Below the pieces are notes generated by a model that saw nothing but the letters and a program-made list of their open reading frames with translations, ran no database searches and was not told where the DNA came from. A DNA stretch of 64,000 nt from Thomasclavelia spiroformis DSM 1552 (GTDB taxonomy: Bacteria; Bacillota_I; Bacilli_A; Erysipelotrichales; Coprobacillaceae): assembly GCF_025149465.1 (NCBI RefSeq), contig NZ_CP102275.1:434001-498000 (forward strand), read 5' to 3'. Made by a program: the position numbers and the translations under genes. Shown one piece after another: positions 9,803 through 19,912 of this stretch; position 1 is the first letter of the stretch, and every line of letters begins with the position of its first letter.

Positions 9803-10000
9803 ATTTTTTCTCCTTTAACTCTAATACTTTAATTATACTCAATATTATTGATTAAACAACCTTGACTCTTTACTATTTAATTTTTCTAGTTTAAAATAAT
9901 GTATATTTAAAAAAACACTAAATATTTTGATAGTGATATTATAATTATCCTAAAAATTAAGTTTTTTTAAATATTATTAAATAGTGAAATGGAGAATGTA

Positions 10001-10588
10001 ATGGCAAAATTTTATGCGGTAAAAATAGGGAGAAAACCTGGAATTTACAATTCTTGGGATGAATGTAAAATGCAAGTAGATAAGTTTAAAGGGGCTGTTT
10101 ATAAATCATTTAGTAATAAAGAAGATGCTCTTATGTTTATTGAAGAAAAGAAAGTACATTTTAATAATGGATTAATTGCATATGTTGATGGTAGTTATAA
10201 TGTTAAAACTAAAGAATATGGATTTGGTTGTGTGATTATTGAAGGACAACAGGTTATAAAAGAAATGTATGGTAAAGGCAATGATGAAAATTACGTTTCT
10301 ATGCGTAATGTGGCTGGAGAAATTTTAGGAAGCATCTGTGCTATGGAGTATGCTAATAGTAATGGATATAAACAAATTTGCATTTATTATGATTATGAAG
10401 GAATTGAAAAATGGGCTAATGCTACGTGGAAAGCTAATAAAAAAGGAACTCAAGAATATCAAAAAAAAGTTTCTAAATATCGTGAAAATTTAGAAATTAT
10501 CTTTGTCAAAGTACTAGCTCATAGTGGAGATTTTTATAATGAAAAGGCAGATATGTTGGCTAAAAAGGCGGTAGGGATTAATGGTTAA
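10001..10588 (+). CDS. Ribonuclease H with N-terminal viroplasmin-type domain
   Basis: 195 residues. Residues 1-50 (MAKFYAVKIGRKPGIYNSW) form the hybrid-binding caulimovirus-viroplasmin domain, and 55-195 the RNase H fold that cuts RNA in RNA-DNA hybrids. The acidic residues D63 (YVDGSY), E107 (AGEILG), D131 (YYDYEG) and D184 (EKADMLAKKA) are all present. The ATG at 10001 is preferred over 9989 because GGAG lies just upstream. It overlaps the next gene by 8 bases. Confidence 0.92.
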   Translation: MAKFYAVKIGRKPGIYNSWDECKMQVDKFKGAVYKSFSNKEDALMFIEEKKVHFNNGLIAYVDGSYNVKTKEYGFGCVIIEGQQVIKEMYGKGNDENYVSMRNVAGEILGSICAMEYANSNGYKQICIYYDYEGIEKWANATWKANKKGTQEYQKKVSKYRENLEIIFVKVLAHSGDFYNEKADMLAKKAVGING

Positions 10589-11114
10589 AAAAATAAAAAT
10601 GACAAAAGGACAATATCGTAAATTATCTAAATCATGGTTAGGAATAATTGTAATTTTAGGTATTTTAGGTTTTAATTTTTATCAGGAATATAAACCAGTA
10701 TCAGGTTCAGAGCGCTTTGAAGTGACATTGAATCAATGTGTTGATGGAGATACGGCATGGTTTGATATTGATGGAAAAAAAACTAAAGTAAGATTTTTAT
10801 ATATTGACACACCTGAATCAACGAATCAAATTGAACCATATGGAAAGGAAGCAAGTGATTATACAAAAGAACAATTATCTAACGCAAACACGATTGAATT
10901 AGAGTTAAATAACGATGGAGATAGTGAAGATAAATATGGAAGATTATTAGCTTGGGTATTTGTTGATGGTGAATTGTTACAGAAAAAATTGGCTCAAGAA
11001 GGCCTAGCTGAAAAGTTTTATGATTATGGCTATGATTATACTTATAGTGAGCTTATTATTAATGCAGATAAGGAAGCAAGGATGGAGAATAGGGGAATTT
11101 ATAGTGAAAATTAA
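10581..11114 (+). CDS. Membrane-anchored thermonuclease-like (SNase) nuclease
   Basis: 177 residues. A single membrane helix at about 18-35 (SWLGIIVILGILGFNFY) places the rest outside the cell. The SNase domain keeps the catalytic R71 and E79 (VRFLYIDTPES) and R121 (DKYGRLLAWV) and probably uses calcium to cut DNA or RNA. It overlaps the RNase H gene by 8 bases, so the two are translated together, though they act in different compartments. Confidence 0.9.
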   Translation: MVKKIKMTKGQYRKLSKSWLGIIVILGILGFNFYQEYKPVSGSERFEVTLNQCVDGDTAWFDIDGKKTKVRFLYIDTPESTNQIEPYGKEASDYTKEQLSNANTIELELNNDGDSEDKYGRLLAWVFVDGELLQKKLAQEGLAEKFYDYGYDYTYSELIINADKEARMENRGIYSEN

Positions 11115-11216
11115 GTTGCACTTTTTAGTTATAAATTTAGTGTTTTTAAAAAATATTGGATAGTTATAAAGAAAAAAATAAAATTTTTAAAAAATTTTTT
11201 TACTAATAAAATTCTG

Positions 11217-11222
11217 TATAAT
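11217..11222 (+). promoter_or_regulatory. Candidate -10 box before the opp operon
   Basis: TATAAT at 11217-11222 in the 236-bp gap upstream of oppB. No convincing -35 box is seen at the right distance. The remaining leader of about 120 nt is T-rich and shows no recognised riboswitch. Confidence 0.4.
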
Positions 11223-11350
11223 CGTATACAATTAGCGGTTTTTTTGGAATTTTAATCGTTTAATCAGGAAGCTAAATGTAAAAAAATGTTTGAAATTTGG
11301 GCAATTTTAAGGTATTCTTTTAAATATATAGTAAAGGAATAGGTGATTAA

Positions 11351-12268
11351 ATGTTAAGGTATGTTTTAAAAAGGGTGCTAATTGGAATTGTTACTCTGTT
11401 TTTACTTTCATCTGCAACATTTTTCTTGATGAAAGCAACACCAGGGTCGCCAATTAGTGGTGAAAAATTTAAAAACGCTGCACAGCGTGAATTGATGATG
11501 AAAAAGTATAATTTAGATAAGCCATTATTTGAACAGTATAAAATTTATATGACTGATTTAGTACATGGTGATTTGGGTGAAAGTATAGTACGTTCTGGAC
11601 GTGAAGTATCAGATACAATCACACAAAGCTTTCCAGTTACTGCTAAATTAGGTTCTATTGCTTTTGCAACAGCAATAATTGTGGGAATTTCTTTAGGAAC
11701 CGCTGCGGCACTGTCAAAGCAAAAATGGGTTAGTAATGTTTGTATGTTTATTGCAACAATTGGGGTATCTGTACCATCGTTTTTGATAGGAATTTTACTA
11801 ATTATAATTTTGGGGGTCAATTTGAAAGTCCTGCCTTTTGTAGGATTAGATACACCAGCGAATTATGTATTGCCAGTAATGGCACTTGCTTTTTATCCGA
11901 TTTCGATGATTTGTCGTTTAACTCGAAGCAGTATGCTTGAAGTTATGAAACAAGATTACATTATTTTAGCTCGTTCAAAAGGAACACCATATAAAAAGGT
12001 AATAATTAAACATGCACTTAAAAATGCAATGATACCTGTTATTACTTATGCAGGTCCAGCATTTGCATATATGCTTACAGGAAGTTTCGTAATTGAATCA
12101 TTGTTTGCAATTCCAGGAATTGGACGTGAAATGGTTTCTAGTATTCAAACGCGTGATTATCCGATGATTATGGGACTTACTATTTTCTTAGGATTTTTAG
12201 TTATTACATTTAATATTATTACAGATGTGTTATCAGCAATAGTTGATCCACGTATTAAATTGAAATAA
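11351..12268 (+). CDS. oppB: Oligopeptide ABC transporter permease OppB
   Basis: 305 residues, six membrane segments. The first permease of an Opp/Dpp importer. It starts MLRYVLKRVLIGIVTLFLLS, like known OppB/DppB proteins. The EAA loop that contacts the ATPases is around SKGTPYKKVIIKHALKNAMIP. It opens a five-gene transporter operon in order B-C-D-F-A. Confidence 0.93.
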   Translation: MLRYVLKRVLIGIVTLFLLSSATFFLMKATPGSPISGEKFKNAAQRELMMKKYNLDKPLFEQYKIYMTDLVHGDLGESIVRSGREVSDTITQSFPVTAKLGSIAFATAIIVGISLGTAAALSKQKWVSNVCMFIATIGVSVPSFLIGILLIIILGVNLKVLPFVGLDTPANYVLPVMALAFYPISMICRLTRSSMLEVMKQDYIILARSKGTPYKKVIIKHALKNAMIPVITYAGPAFAYMLTGSFVIESLFAIPGIGREMVSSIQTRDYPMIMGLTIFLGFLVITFNIITDVLSAIVDPRIKLK

Positions 12269-12279
12269 GGAGGGGCAAG

Positions 12280-13215
12280 ATGGAAAGAAATAATGTTATG
12301 GACATCGAACTTACTCCTGAAATGTTTGAGAAGTTAGATGATTCAAAAAAGAATAGTGAAAAAATTTCATATGAGAGTAAAACATATTTAGCTGATGCTT
12401 GGAATCGTTTTAAATCAAATAAGTTAGCGTTAGTAGGTTTATGCTTTTTAGCGATTATGGCACTTGCATGTATTTTGATTCCAATGTTTTCTCAATATAC
12501 TTATGATGGACAAGATATGGCAAATACATTTGCTAAACCATCAGCTGAACATTTTTTAGGGACAGATCGCTTTGGCCGTGATGTCTTAGTTAGAATTATG
12601 TATGGTGGTAGAATTTCATTAGCTGTAGGTTTTTCTGCTGCTAGTATTTCATTATTAGTAGGAGTTACTTATGGTGCTATTGCCGGATATTTTGGTGGTA
12701 AAATCGATATGGTAATGATGCGTATTGTTGATGCTTTATATTCAATTCCTGACATGTTGTATTTAATTATGATTACAGTAGTATTAGGTTCAAATTTCCA
12801 ATCAATTATTATTGGAATCTGTATTTCTTCATGGATGGGGATGGCAAGACAGGTACGTGCTCAAGTTATGACTTTAAAAGAACAAGAGTTTTCATTAGCT
12901 GCATTTGTTTTAGGCGCTAGTAAATCACGTATTTTATTAAAACACTTGATTATAAATAGTATGGGACCTATCATTGTATCATTTTCAATGCTAGTGCCTA
13001 GTTCAATTTTCTATGAAGCAACATTAGGTTTCTTAGGAATTGGTCTTTCAGCTCCACAGGCAAGTTGGGGTACGTTGGCTAACGATGCAAGAGCAATGAT
13101 TAGCTCACAACCGTTACAAGTTGTATGGCCAGTTCTTGCAATCTGTTTAACAATGTTAGCGTTGAATTTTATTGGTGATGGTTTAGGGGATGCCCTTGAC
13201 CCTAAAAAGAAGTAG
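12280..13215 (+). CDS. oppC: Oligopeptide ABC transporter permease OppC
   Basis: 311 residues. It has the soluble N-terminal stretch typical of OppC (about 50 residues), then DAWNRFKSNKLALVGL at the first membrane helix and an EAA loop near FVLGASKSRILLKHLI. Strong AGGAGG site; 11 bases after oppB. It pairs with OppB to form the channel. Confidence 0.93.
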   Translation: MERNNVMDIELTPEMFEKLDDSKKNSEKISYESKTYLADAWNRFKSNKLALVGLCFLAIMALACILIPMFSQYTYDGQDMANTFAKPSAEHFLGTDRFGRDVLVRIMYGGRISLAVGFSAASISLLVGVTYGAIAGYFGGKIDMVMMRIVDALYSIPDMLYLIMITVVLGSNFQSIIIGICISSWMGMARQVRAQVMTLKEQEFSLAAFVLGASKSRILLKHLIINSMGPIIVSFSMLVPSSIFYEATLGFLGIGLSAPQASWGTLANDARAMISSQPLQVVWPVLAICLTMLALNFIGDGLGDALDPKKK

Positions 13216-13230
13216 GAGGGTAGTCGTAAA

Positions 13231-14241
13231 ATGAAGATGTTAGAAGTTAATAACCTTACTACTGAATTTAGTACAGAAAACGGAACAGTTAAAGCTGTTC
13301 GTGATGTGTCTTTTTATGTAGACAAAGGTGAAGTTTTAGGAATTGTTGGTGAATCTGGATCAGGTAAATCACAAACAATGTTTTCAGTCATGGGGTTACT
13401 TGCCGCTAATGGTAAAGTAACTAATGGTTCTATTAAAATTGATGGTAAAGAAATTTCGCCATTAAGCTTTGATTCGAATAAAAAATATGAAACTACAATG
13501 GATGATATTCGTGGAAATGATATGGCGATGATTTTTCAAGATCCAATGACTTTCTTAAATCCAACTCTTAAAATTGAAACTCAATTAATTGAACCAATTA
13601 TTAATCATAATCCAGGAATTTCAAAAACAGATGCTCGTAATAAAGCAATTGATTTGATGAAAAAAGTAGGAATTCCTTCTCCAGAAAAACGTATTAGTCA
13701 GTATCCACATCAATTTTCTGGTGGAATGAGACAAAGAATTATTATCGCAATTGCACTTGCTTGTGATCCTAAAATTATTATTGCTGATGAACCTACGACA
13801 GCATTAGACGTAACTATTCAAGCACAAGTGTTAGAATTGATTAGTAGTTTAAAAGATGAAATTGATTCAGGAATTATTATGATTACTCATGATCTTGGTG
13901 TTGTTGCAAGTATTTGTGATCGAATTGCAATTATGTATGGTGGTAAGATTGTAGAAATGGGAACAACAGATGAAATTTTCTATAGTCCAAAACATCCATA
14001 TACAAAAGGTTTATTATCTTGTATTTCAAATCCTGAAGATACGGAAAGAAAAGAATTACATCCAATTCCAGGGTCACCACCTGATTTATTAAATATTTCT
14101 GATGGATGTCCATTTGTAGATCGTTGTGAAGATGCAATGAATATTTGTCCATTAAAAATGGATGAATATCGTGAATATTCAGCTACACATATTTGCTCAT
14201 GTTGGTTAGGAAATCCAATGGCATTAAAGAAAGGGGAATAA
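13231..14241 (+). CDS. oppD: Oligopeptide ABC transporter ATPase OppD
   Basis: 336 residues. Walker A GESGSGKSQ near residue 40, signature SGGMRQR and Walker B IIIADEPTT are all present. The C-terminal cysteine-bearing region (GCPFVDRCEDAMNICP) is the oligopeptide/dipeptide extension found in OppD and OppF. It powers peptide import with OppF. Confidence 0.94.
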   Translation: MKMLEVNNLTTEFSTENGTVKAVRDVSFYVDKGEVLGIVGESGSGKSQTMFSVMGLLAANGKVTNGSIKIDGKEISPLSFDSNKKYETTMDDIRGNDMAMIFQDPMTFLNPTLKIETQLIEPIINHNPGISKTDARNKAIDLMKKVGIPSPEKRISQYPHQFSGGMRQRIIIAIALACDPKIIIADEPTTALDVTIQAQVLELISSLKDEIDSGIIMITHDLGVVASICDRIAIMYGGKIVEMGTTDEIFYSPKHPYTKGLLSCISNPEDTERKELHPIPGSPPDLLNISDGCPFVDRCEDAMNICPLKMDEYREYSATHICSCWLGNPMALKKGE

Positions 14242-14244
14242 AAG

Positions 14245-15219
14245 ATGAGTGAACCAATTTTAAAAGTAAAGGGTCTTAAAGTACATTTCCCAGTTTCAGG
14301 AGGATTTCTTGCTAAAAAACAAATTGTTAAAGCTGTAGATGGCGTTGATTTTGAAATTGCTGAAGGTGAAACATTTGGTTTAGTTGGTGAATCTGGATGT
14401 GGGAAAAGTACTACAGGAAGAGCTTTAGTTAAAATTTATGAGCCAACTGCTGGTAGTATAATCTTTGAAGGTGAAGATATTACTAAAATCAAAGGTGCAA
14501 AATTAAAGAAATTTAGACAAGATATGCAAATGATCTTTCAAGATCCATATGCAAGTTTAAATCCAAGAATGACTGTTGGTGAAATTATTCGTGAACCAAT
14601 GGATATTCATGGTATTTTAAATACTAAAGAAGAACGTGAAGCAAGAGTTCGTGAATTATTGGAAATTGTAGGGTTAAAGCCAGATCATATTCGTCGTTAC
14701 CCTCATGAGTTTTCTGGAGGGCAAAGACAAAGAATTGGAATTGCAAGAACTCTTGCATTAAATCCTAAATTTATTGTTTGTGATGAACCGATTTCAGCTC
14801 TTGATGTTTCGATTCAAGCACAAGTTATTAATCTTCTTGAAAAAATCCAAGAAGAAATGGGAATTGCATATTTGTTCATTGCTCACGATTTAAGTATGGT
14901 TAAACATATTTCAGATCGTATTGGGGTAATGTATTTAGGAAATATTGTTGAAGTTGGGGAAGCTGATGATGTTTATCATGATCCGTTACACCCATATACA
15001 CAAGCGTTGTTATCTTCGGTTCCAATTCCGGATCCTAAAACTGCTCGTGTTAAAGAACGTATCGTACTGGAAGGAGAGCTTCCTAGTCCGATAAATCCGC
15101 CTAGTGGCTGCGTATTCAGGACACGTTGTCCAAAGGCAACTGAGAGATGTGCGAAAGAAAAACCTACATTGAAAAATGTTGGAAATCGTCAAGTTGCATG
15201 TTTCTTATATGATAAATAA
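14245..15219 (+). CDS. oppF: Oligopeptide ABC transporter ATPase OppF
   Basis: 324 residues. Walker A GESGCGKSTTGR, signature FSGGQRQRIGIAR and Walker B FIVCDEPISALD. The C-terminal SGCVFRTRCPKATERCA extension matches OppF. It starts 3 bases after the oppD stop. Confidence 0.95.
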   Translation: MSEPILKVKGLKVHFPVSGGFLAKKQIVKAVDGVDFEIAEGETFGLVGESGCGKSTTGRALVKIYEPTAGSIIFEGEDITKIKGAKLKKFRQDMQMIFQDPYASLNPRMTVGEIIREPMDIHGILNTKEEREARVRELLEIVGLKPDHIRRYPHEFSGGQRQRIGIARTLALNPKFIVCDEPISALDVSIQAQVINLLEKIQEEMGIAYLFIAHDLSMVKHISDRIGVMYLGNIVEVGEADDVYHDPLHPYTQALLSSVPIPDPKTARVKERIVLEGELPSPINPPSGCVFRTRCPKATERCAKEKPTLKNVGNRQVACFLYDK

Positions 15220-15236
15220 TTGAAAGGGGAAAAAAC

Positions 15237-16901
15237 ATGAAAAAATTAATGGCTTATGGTCTTTCTTTCCTTATGGCATTAACTTGTTTAACAGGTTGTG
15301 GCGGGGGAGAACAGGCCGATTTAAGAGTTGCAGTTGGAAAAGACACAGAAAATCTAGATCCTGCTATTGTCGATGACTCTGTAACTGCAAATATTTTAGC
15401 ACAAGTTTATGATGGATTATATAAACTTGATACTGATGGTAATGTTTTACCTAATATAGCTACTGATATGCCTGAAATCAGTGAAGATGGGTTAACTTAC
15501 ACAATTAAAATGCGTGGGGATACAAAATGGAGTGATGGTAAACCTGTAAAAGCTTCTGACTTTGTATATGCTTGGAAACGTGCGATAACTACTGGTGGTT
15601 ATTACACTCAATTTATCTGGCAATATATCACTGGTACTTCTCACATGGTAAAAAATAAGAAAACTGGTGTCGAAGAAGATACACCATTTACTAAAATGAG
15701 TGAATTAAAAGACTTTGGAGCTGTAGCTTTAGACGATACTACTATTCAAATTACTTTAAAAGCTAAATGCTCATATTTCACATCTTTATTAACTAACACA
15801 GTTTTCTATCCAATTAGAGAAGATTACTTAAAAGAAAATGCTAAAGATGGAGATATTACTGATCCTAACTGGGGAAATAATGATGATGTACCTTATAATG
15901 GTCCATTTAAAGTTACTTCTGTAAATACTAAAGACGAAGTATTTATGGTTAAAAATGAAGAATTCTATAATGCAAAAGAAGTGTCATTAAATTCTATTTC
16001 ATTTAAAGTAATGGCTGATATGGATTCTCAAACTAGTGCTTTTGAAAGTGGAGATATCGATTTTGCAACTTCATGTAACATTGATACAATTAATGCAAAA
16101 GCTGATTTAAAGAAACAATCTTGGAAAATTGATCCATTTGTATGTAATTACTATATTTTAGTAAATGCTGGTGATGAAAATACAAATGAAGTATTAAAAG
16201 ATCCTGATATTCGTAATGCAATTGGATTATCAATCAATCGTAAAGATGTATTAAAGGCACTTGGATATGGTGAAAACGCTTATGAATTAAGTGGATTAAT
16301 TCCAAAAGGTATTCCAGGGTCAACTGGAGATTTCCGTGAAGAACAAGATGCAGTTAAAAAATTAGCTGAATATAATTTAGATGAAGCTAAAGCAATTATG
16401 GAATCTAAAGGTTATAGTAAAGATAATATGTTAAATTTAACATATAAATATAACGATAGTATAATGCATAAAAATGTAGCTCAATCTATTCAAGCTTCAA
16501 TGAAAGAAGCATATATCAATCTTGAATTACAAGCTAATGAAGGTGAAGCTTTCTTTGCAGAACGTGATAAAGGTGATTTTGAATTATGCCGTCATGCAAT
16601 GACTGCTGATTTTATTGATCCGATGGCTTATTTATCAATGTATGTTGGTAAAACTACTTTAGGTAATACTGTTGATGATGCTAAATTTGAAGAAATGGTT
16701 GCAGCAGCTAATGCTATTGATGATAAAACTGCTCGTATGAATGCTTTACATGAAGCTGAAAACTATTTAGTAGGTGAACAACATTATATTATTCCATTAT
16801 TTGGATATACTGAACCATATTTATTATCATCTAAAGTAAGTGGTGTTACTCATTCACCAGAAGGTCATTATCAATTGGCATATGCTAAAATTGAAAAATA
16901 A
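15237..16901 (+). CDS. oppA: Oligopeptide-binding lipoprotein OppA
   Basis: 554 residues. The signal peptide ends in the lipobox LTGC with C21 as the lipidated cysteine, so the protein is tethered outside the membrane. The body is a family 5 solute-binding protein (AVGKDTENLDPAIVDD, then YDGLYKLDTDGNVLPNIA). It delivers peptides to OppBC. A terminator follows, which fits more binding protein than downstream enzymes. Confidence 0.94.
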   Translation: MKKLMAYGLSFLMALTCLTGCGGGEQADLRVAVGKDTENLDPAIVDDSVTANILAQVYDGLYKLDTDGNVLPNIATDMPEISEDGLTYTIKMRGDTKWSDGKPVKASDFVYAWKRAITTGGYYTQFIWQYITGTSHMVKNKKTGVEEDTPFTKMSELKDFGAVALDDTTIQITLKAKCSYFTSLLTNTVFYPIREDYLKENAKDGDITDPNWGNNDDVPYNGPFKVTSVNTKDEVFMVKNEEFYNAKEVSLNSISFKVMADMDSQTSAFESGDIDFATSCNIDTINAKADLKKQSWKIDPFVCNYYILVNAGDENTNEVLKDPDIRNAIGLSINRKDVLKALGYGENAYELSGLIPKGIPGSTGDFREEQDAVKKLAEYNLDEAKAIMESKGYSKDNMLNLTYKYNDSIMHKNVAQSIQASMKEAYINLELQANEGEAFFAERDKGDFELCRHAMTADFIDPMAYLSMYVGKTTLGNTVDDAKFEEMVAAANAIDDKTARMNALHEAENYLVGEQHYIIPLFGYTEPYLLSSKVSGVTHSPEGHYQLAYAKIEK

Positions 16902-16910
16902 AATTTAATT

Positions 16911-16943
16911 AATAAGGTACACATTATTAGTGTACCTTATTTT
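16911..16943 (+). terminator. Terminator or attenuator after oppA
   Basis: AATAAGGTACAC / GTGTACCTTATT perfect stem followed by TT. Only 16 bases separate it from the next start, so the peptidase and aminotransferase are probably expressed by read-through. Confidence 0.7.
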
Positions 16944-16958
16944 GATAGGAGGTTTAAT

Positions 16959-18191
16959 ATGAGTAATATTAAGTTGATAAAAGAACAATACGAACTAAAA
17001 GATATTTGTTTAAAAGAACGATTAGAAATGATTTTACCTAGAGTTATGTCTGATAATGATGTTGATATGTGGATTTGTGCTTCTAAAGAGTATAATGAAG
17101 ATCCTCTATTTCATGCAATCACACCTGCAAATTATCCTACTGCAAGAAGAATTTCAATTTTTGTATTTGTAAGAGAAAATGGTAATATTCATCGTTATTC
17201 ATTATGTATGCCAAGTGAGGAACTTGATCCATATTATACTAGTTACTGGATTGATTTTAATCATGAAGATCAAATGGCATGTTTAAATCGTTTATGTTTT
17301 GAATATGACCCTAAAAATATTGCAATTAATGTTTCTGATAATTTTGCATTTAGTGATGGTTTAACTCAGGGGTTATATGAAATGATAACTAGTAAAATGG
17401 ATCAAAGATATACTGATAGAATTATAAGAAATGATTTACTTGCAATTAAATTAATGGAGCTTAGAACACCAACTGAATTAAAATTACATCCTGAAGTTAT
17501 GAAAGTTGCATTTTCTATTATTGAAGATGTTTTTAGTAAAAAGAATATTATACCTGGTAAAACAACTTGTGAAGATTTACAGTGGTTAATGATGCAAAAA
17601 GTAAAAGATTTAGGTTTGGATTATTGGTTTGAGCCAACGGTTGATTTACAAAGACCAGGATTAAATAATCCACGACATTTTGGAGTTATTGAAAAAGGTG
17701 ACTTGCTTCATTGTGATTTTGGAATTAGATATTTAAATATTTGCAGCGATACGCAAAGACTTGCGTATGTTGCAAAAGATGATGAAGACTGCTTACCCGT
17801 TGATTTGATTGAAGGAATGAAGATTAACAACCGTTTTCAAGATATAGTTGCTAGTTGTATGCAAGAAAATAAAAGCGGAAATGATGTTTTAAAGGATTCA
17901 TTGAAAATAGCACGTGATGAAGGGATTGAAGCAATGTTGTATTCACATCCATGTAATTTTTATGGACATGGTCCGGGACCAACAATAGGATTATGGAATA
18001 ATCAGGATAAAGTTTTGATAAAAGGAGATGTTTTAATGTCATATGATACTACATATGCATTAGAATTAAATACCAAGGCAAAAGTTTTTGGATATGATTA
18101 TTATTTCTATACTGAAGAAACAGTTGCTTTTACTAAAGAAGGATTAATATATTTATATCCTGGGCGCGAGCATATATATTTTATTAAATAG
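16959..18191 (+). CDS. M24 family metallopeptidase (Xaa-Pro peptidase-like)
   Basis: 410 residues. The N-terminal half is a creatinase/prolidase domain and the C-terminal half (from about 165) a pita-bread peptidase. The five metal ligands fit D in HCDFGIRY (~250), D in ICSDTQR, H in GHGPGPTIG (~335), E in ALELNTK (~366) and E in YTEETVAF (~384). It is likely a cytosolic aminopeptidase or prolidase acting on imported peptides. AGGAGG supports the start. The next gene starts within 12 bases. Confidence 0.85.
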   Translation: MSNIKLIKEQYELKDICLKERLEMILPRVMSDNDVDMWICASKEYNEDPLFHAITPANYPTARRISIFVFVRENGNIHRYSLCMPSEELDPYYTSYWIDFNHEDQMACLNRLCFEYDPKNIAINVSDNFAFSDGLTQGLYEMITSKMDQRYTDRIIRNDLLAIKLMELRTPTELKLHPEVMKVAFSIIEDVFSKKNIIPGKTTCEDLQWLMMQKVKDLGLDYWFEPTVDLQRPGLNNPRHFGVIEKGDLLHCDFGIRYLNICSDTQRLAYVAKDDEDCLPVDLIEGMKINNRFQDIVASCMQENKSGNDVLKDSLKIARDEGIEAMLYSHPCNFYGHGPGPTIGLWNNQDKVLIKGDVLMSYDTTYALELNTKAKVFGYDYYFYTEETVAFTKEGLIYLYPGREHIYFIK

Positions 18192-18203
18192 GTGGATAAA
18201 TAT

Positions 18204-19418
18204 ATGAAAAATAGAATGAAAAAAGAATTTATTAATTTTGAAGGTGGCTTATTTAGCCAAGTTGAAAAAGCTGATGTAGGTGATAGCTATACTATGATGC
18301 AAGAATCAGGATTTTCTTTGATGGGCTGGGCTGATCCATTTATGCCTGATTTTTCGATTCCTAGCCATGTTTTAGAAAAGACGATAGAAACTATTAGTAC
18401 ACCTATTTCTAGCCATTATACTGCGCCTACAGGCAATATGGAGCTAAGAGAAATTATTTGTCGTCGTATTAATGATCGATATAAGATGAATTTAGATTTC
18501 CGTCGCAATATTATTATCACACCTGGGAGTGATAGTGCATTATTTTTTGCAATGTTTCCATTTCTAGAAAAAGATGATGAAGTAATTATTCCATGCCCAA
18601 GTTATCCTAATAATATGCAGAATATTAAAATGATGCAAGCAACACCAATAATATTACAATTAGATAGCAAAAAAAATTATCAGATAGATTTAGATGATTT
18701 AGAAAATCTAATTACAGATAAAACCAAAATGATTATTTTAACGCATCCTAATAATCCAACAACCACAGTATTTAACCGTAAAAGTTTAGAAGCAATTAAA
18801 ACGATTGTTTTAAAATATAATTTAGTATTAGTTTGTGATCAAGCATTTGAAGATTTTACATATGAAAATGAATTTATAGCTCCTATGGCTATGGATGAAA
18901 TGTTTGAACATACTATAACGGTTTGTTCAATATCCAAAGGAATGGGATTAAGTGGATATCGAGTTGGATATATTATTGCAGATGATAAGATTATGGATAT
19001 ATTATACGGATGTGCAGTAAGTGTGATAGGTGCAACTAATACAGTTAGTCAAGTAGCCGCAATTGAAGCATTTAAACATCCAGAATTTATGAAAGAATTT
19101 GAAGAAGCATATGATTTTCGTCGTCATAAAGCATATGAAATAATTAATGCTGTACCTGGGGTTAAAATGAAATTACCAGAATCTGGTTTTTTAGGATGGA
19201 TTGATGTCAGTAAGTTAGGCGATAGTTCATCGATATGCAAAAGATTAAAAGAGGATGCAAAGGTAGTAGTTAATGATGGGATTAATTATGGACCAGGCGG
19301 AGAAGGTCATTTAAGAATTGTTTTAGGGGTATATCGTGATAATCAAATAGTAGTTGATGCTTTAAATAGAATTGCTAAAGTATTAAAACAAATTGGATTA
19401 GAAAAAGAAATAAAATAA
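18204..19418 (+). CDS. Class I/II PLP-dependent aminotransferase
   Basis: 404 residues. Aspartate aminotransferase fold: ITPGSDSALFFAMF, THPNNPTTTVF, and the PLP lysine in SISKGMGLSGYRVGY. The donor amino acid is not predictable. The ATG at 18204 follows GGTGG at a normal distance; a GTG at 18192 touches the upstream stop. Its place after opp genes and a peptidase suggests it breaks down amino acids released from imported peptides. Confidence 0.85.
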   Translation: MKNRMKKEFINFEGGLFSQVEKADVGDSYTMMQESGFSLMGWADPFMPDFSIPSHVLEKTIETISTPISSHYTAPTGNMELREIICRRINDRYKMNLDFRRNIIITPGSDSALFFAMFPFLEKDDEVIIPCPSYPNNMQNIKMMQATPIILQLDSKKNYQIDLDDLENLITDKTKMIILTHPNNPTTTVFNRKSLEAIKTIVLKYNLVLVCDQAFEDFTYENEFIAPMAMDEMFEHTITVCSISKGMGLSGYRVGYIIADDKIMDILYGCAVSVIGATNTVSQVAAIEAFKHPEFMKEFEEAYDFRRHKAYEIINAVPGVKMKLPESGFLGWIDVSKLGDSSSICKRLKEDAKVVVNDGINYGPGGEGHLRIVLGVYRDNQIVVDALNRIAKVLKQIGLEKEIK

Positions 19419-19450
19419 AAACATGAATTATATAATTCATGTTTTTATTT
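19416..19450. terminator. Bidirectional terminator
   Basis: AAAAACATGAATTATATAATTCATGTTTTT is a near-perfect palindrome with T runs on both strands. It serves the converging aminotransferase and the small minus-strand gene. Confidence 0.8.
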
Positions 19451-19732
19451 TGCTTTTTTAGATTTTTTGTTGCAGATGTATGCAATAGCAATTGTTATTA
19501 TTGCAATAATTGGTAATGCACATAGAAAATATGTTCTAATTAAAGCAGGATCCCCTGACCAAATTGAAGTCCATTCACCAATTTTTTTGATTAAAATAGC
19601 AATTGCATATGAAGTAGTAATTATTTGAACTGCTCCAACTAACAATTTAATCCATTTAGGAAAAACTTCAGTAAATAGGATTAAAGAAGCTATACATACT
19701 GCACTAATAAAACAATTTATTACAAAATACAT
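19445..19732 (-). CDS. Small three-helix membrane protein, unknown
   Basis: 95 residues with three hydrophobic segments (FVINCFISAVCIASLILF, LLVGAVQIITTSYAIAILI, LCALPIIAIITIAIAYI) and a lysine-rich tail. The ATG at 19732 is preceded by GGAG; the longer frame to 19771 lacks a site. Not recognised. Confidence 0.6.
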   Translation of the reverse strand: MYFVINCFISAVCIASLILFTEVFPKWIKLLVGAVQIITTSYAIAILIKKIGEWTSIWSGDPALIRTYFLCALPIIAIITIAIAYICNKKSKKAK

Positions 19733-19912
19733 AGCCAATCTCCTTTTATGTTTACCATAATAAAATAACATAAATTTATATTAATTGCAATATTATCTAT
19801 ATTTAGAAGCAAATAAATTATTTATAATTGTATACAAATAATATATATTCATCATAATATTTACGTTAATCCTAAATTATATATATAAAATTAGCTTATT
19901 TCAATATAAGTA

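Noticed and set aside
11545-11820. Minus-strand frame inside oppB
   Set aside because: It lies fully within a well-supported gene and has no start signals; codon shadow.
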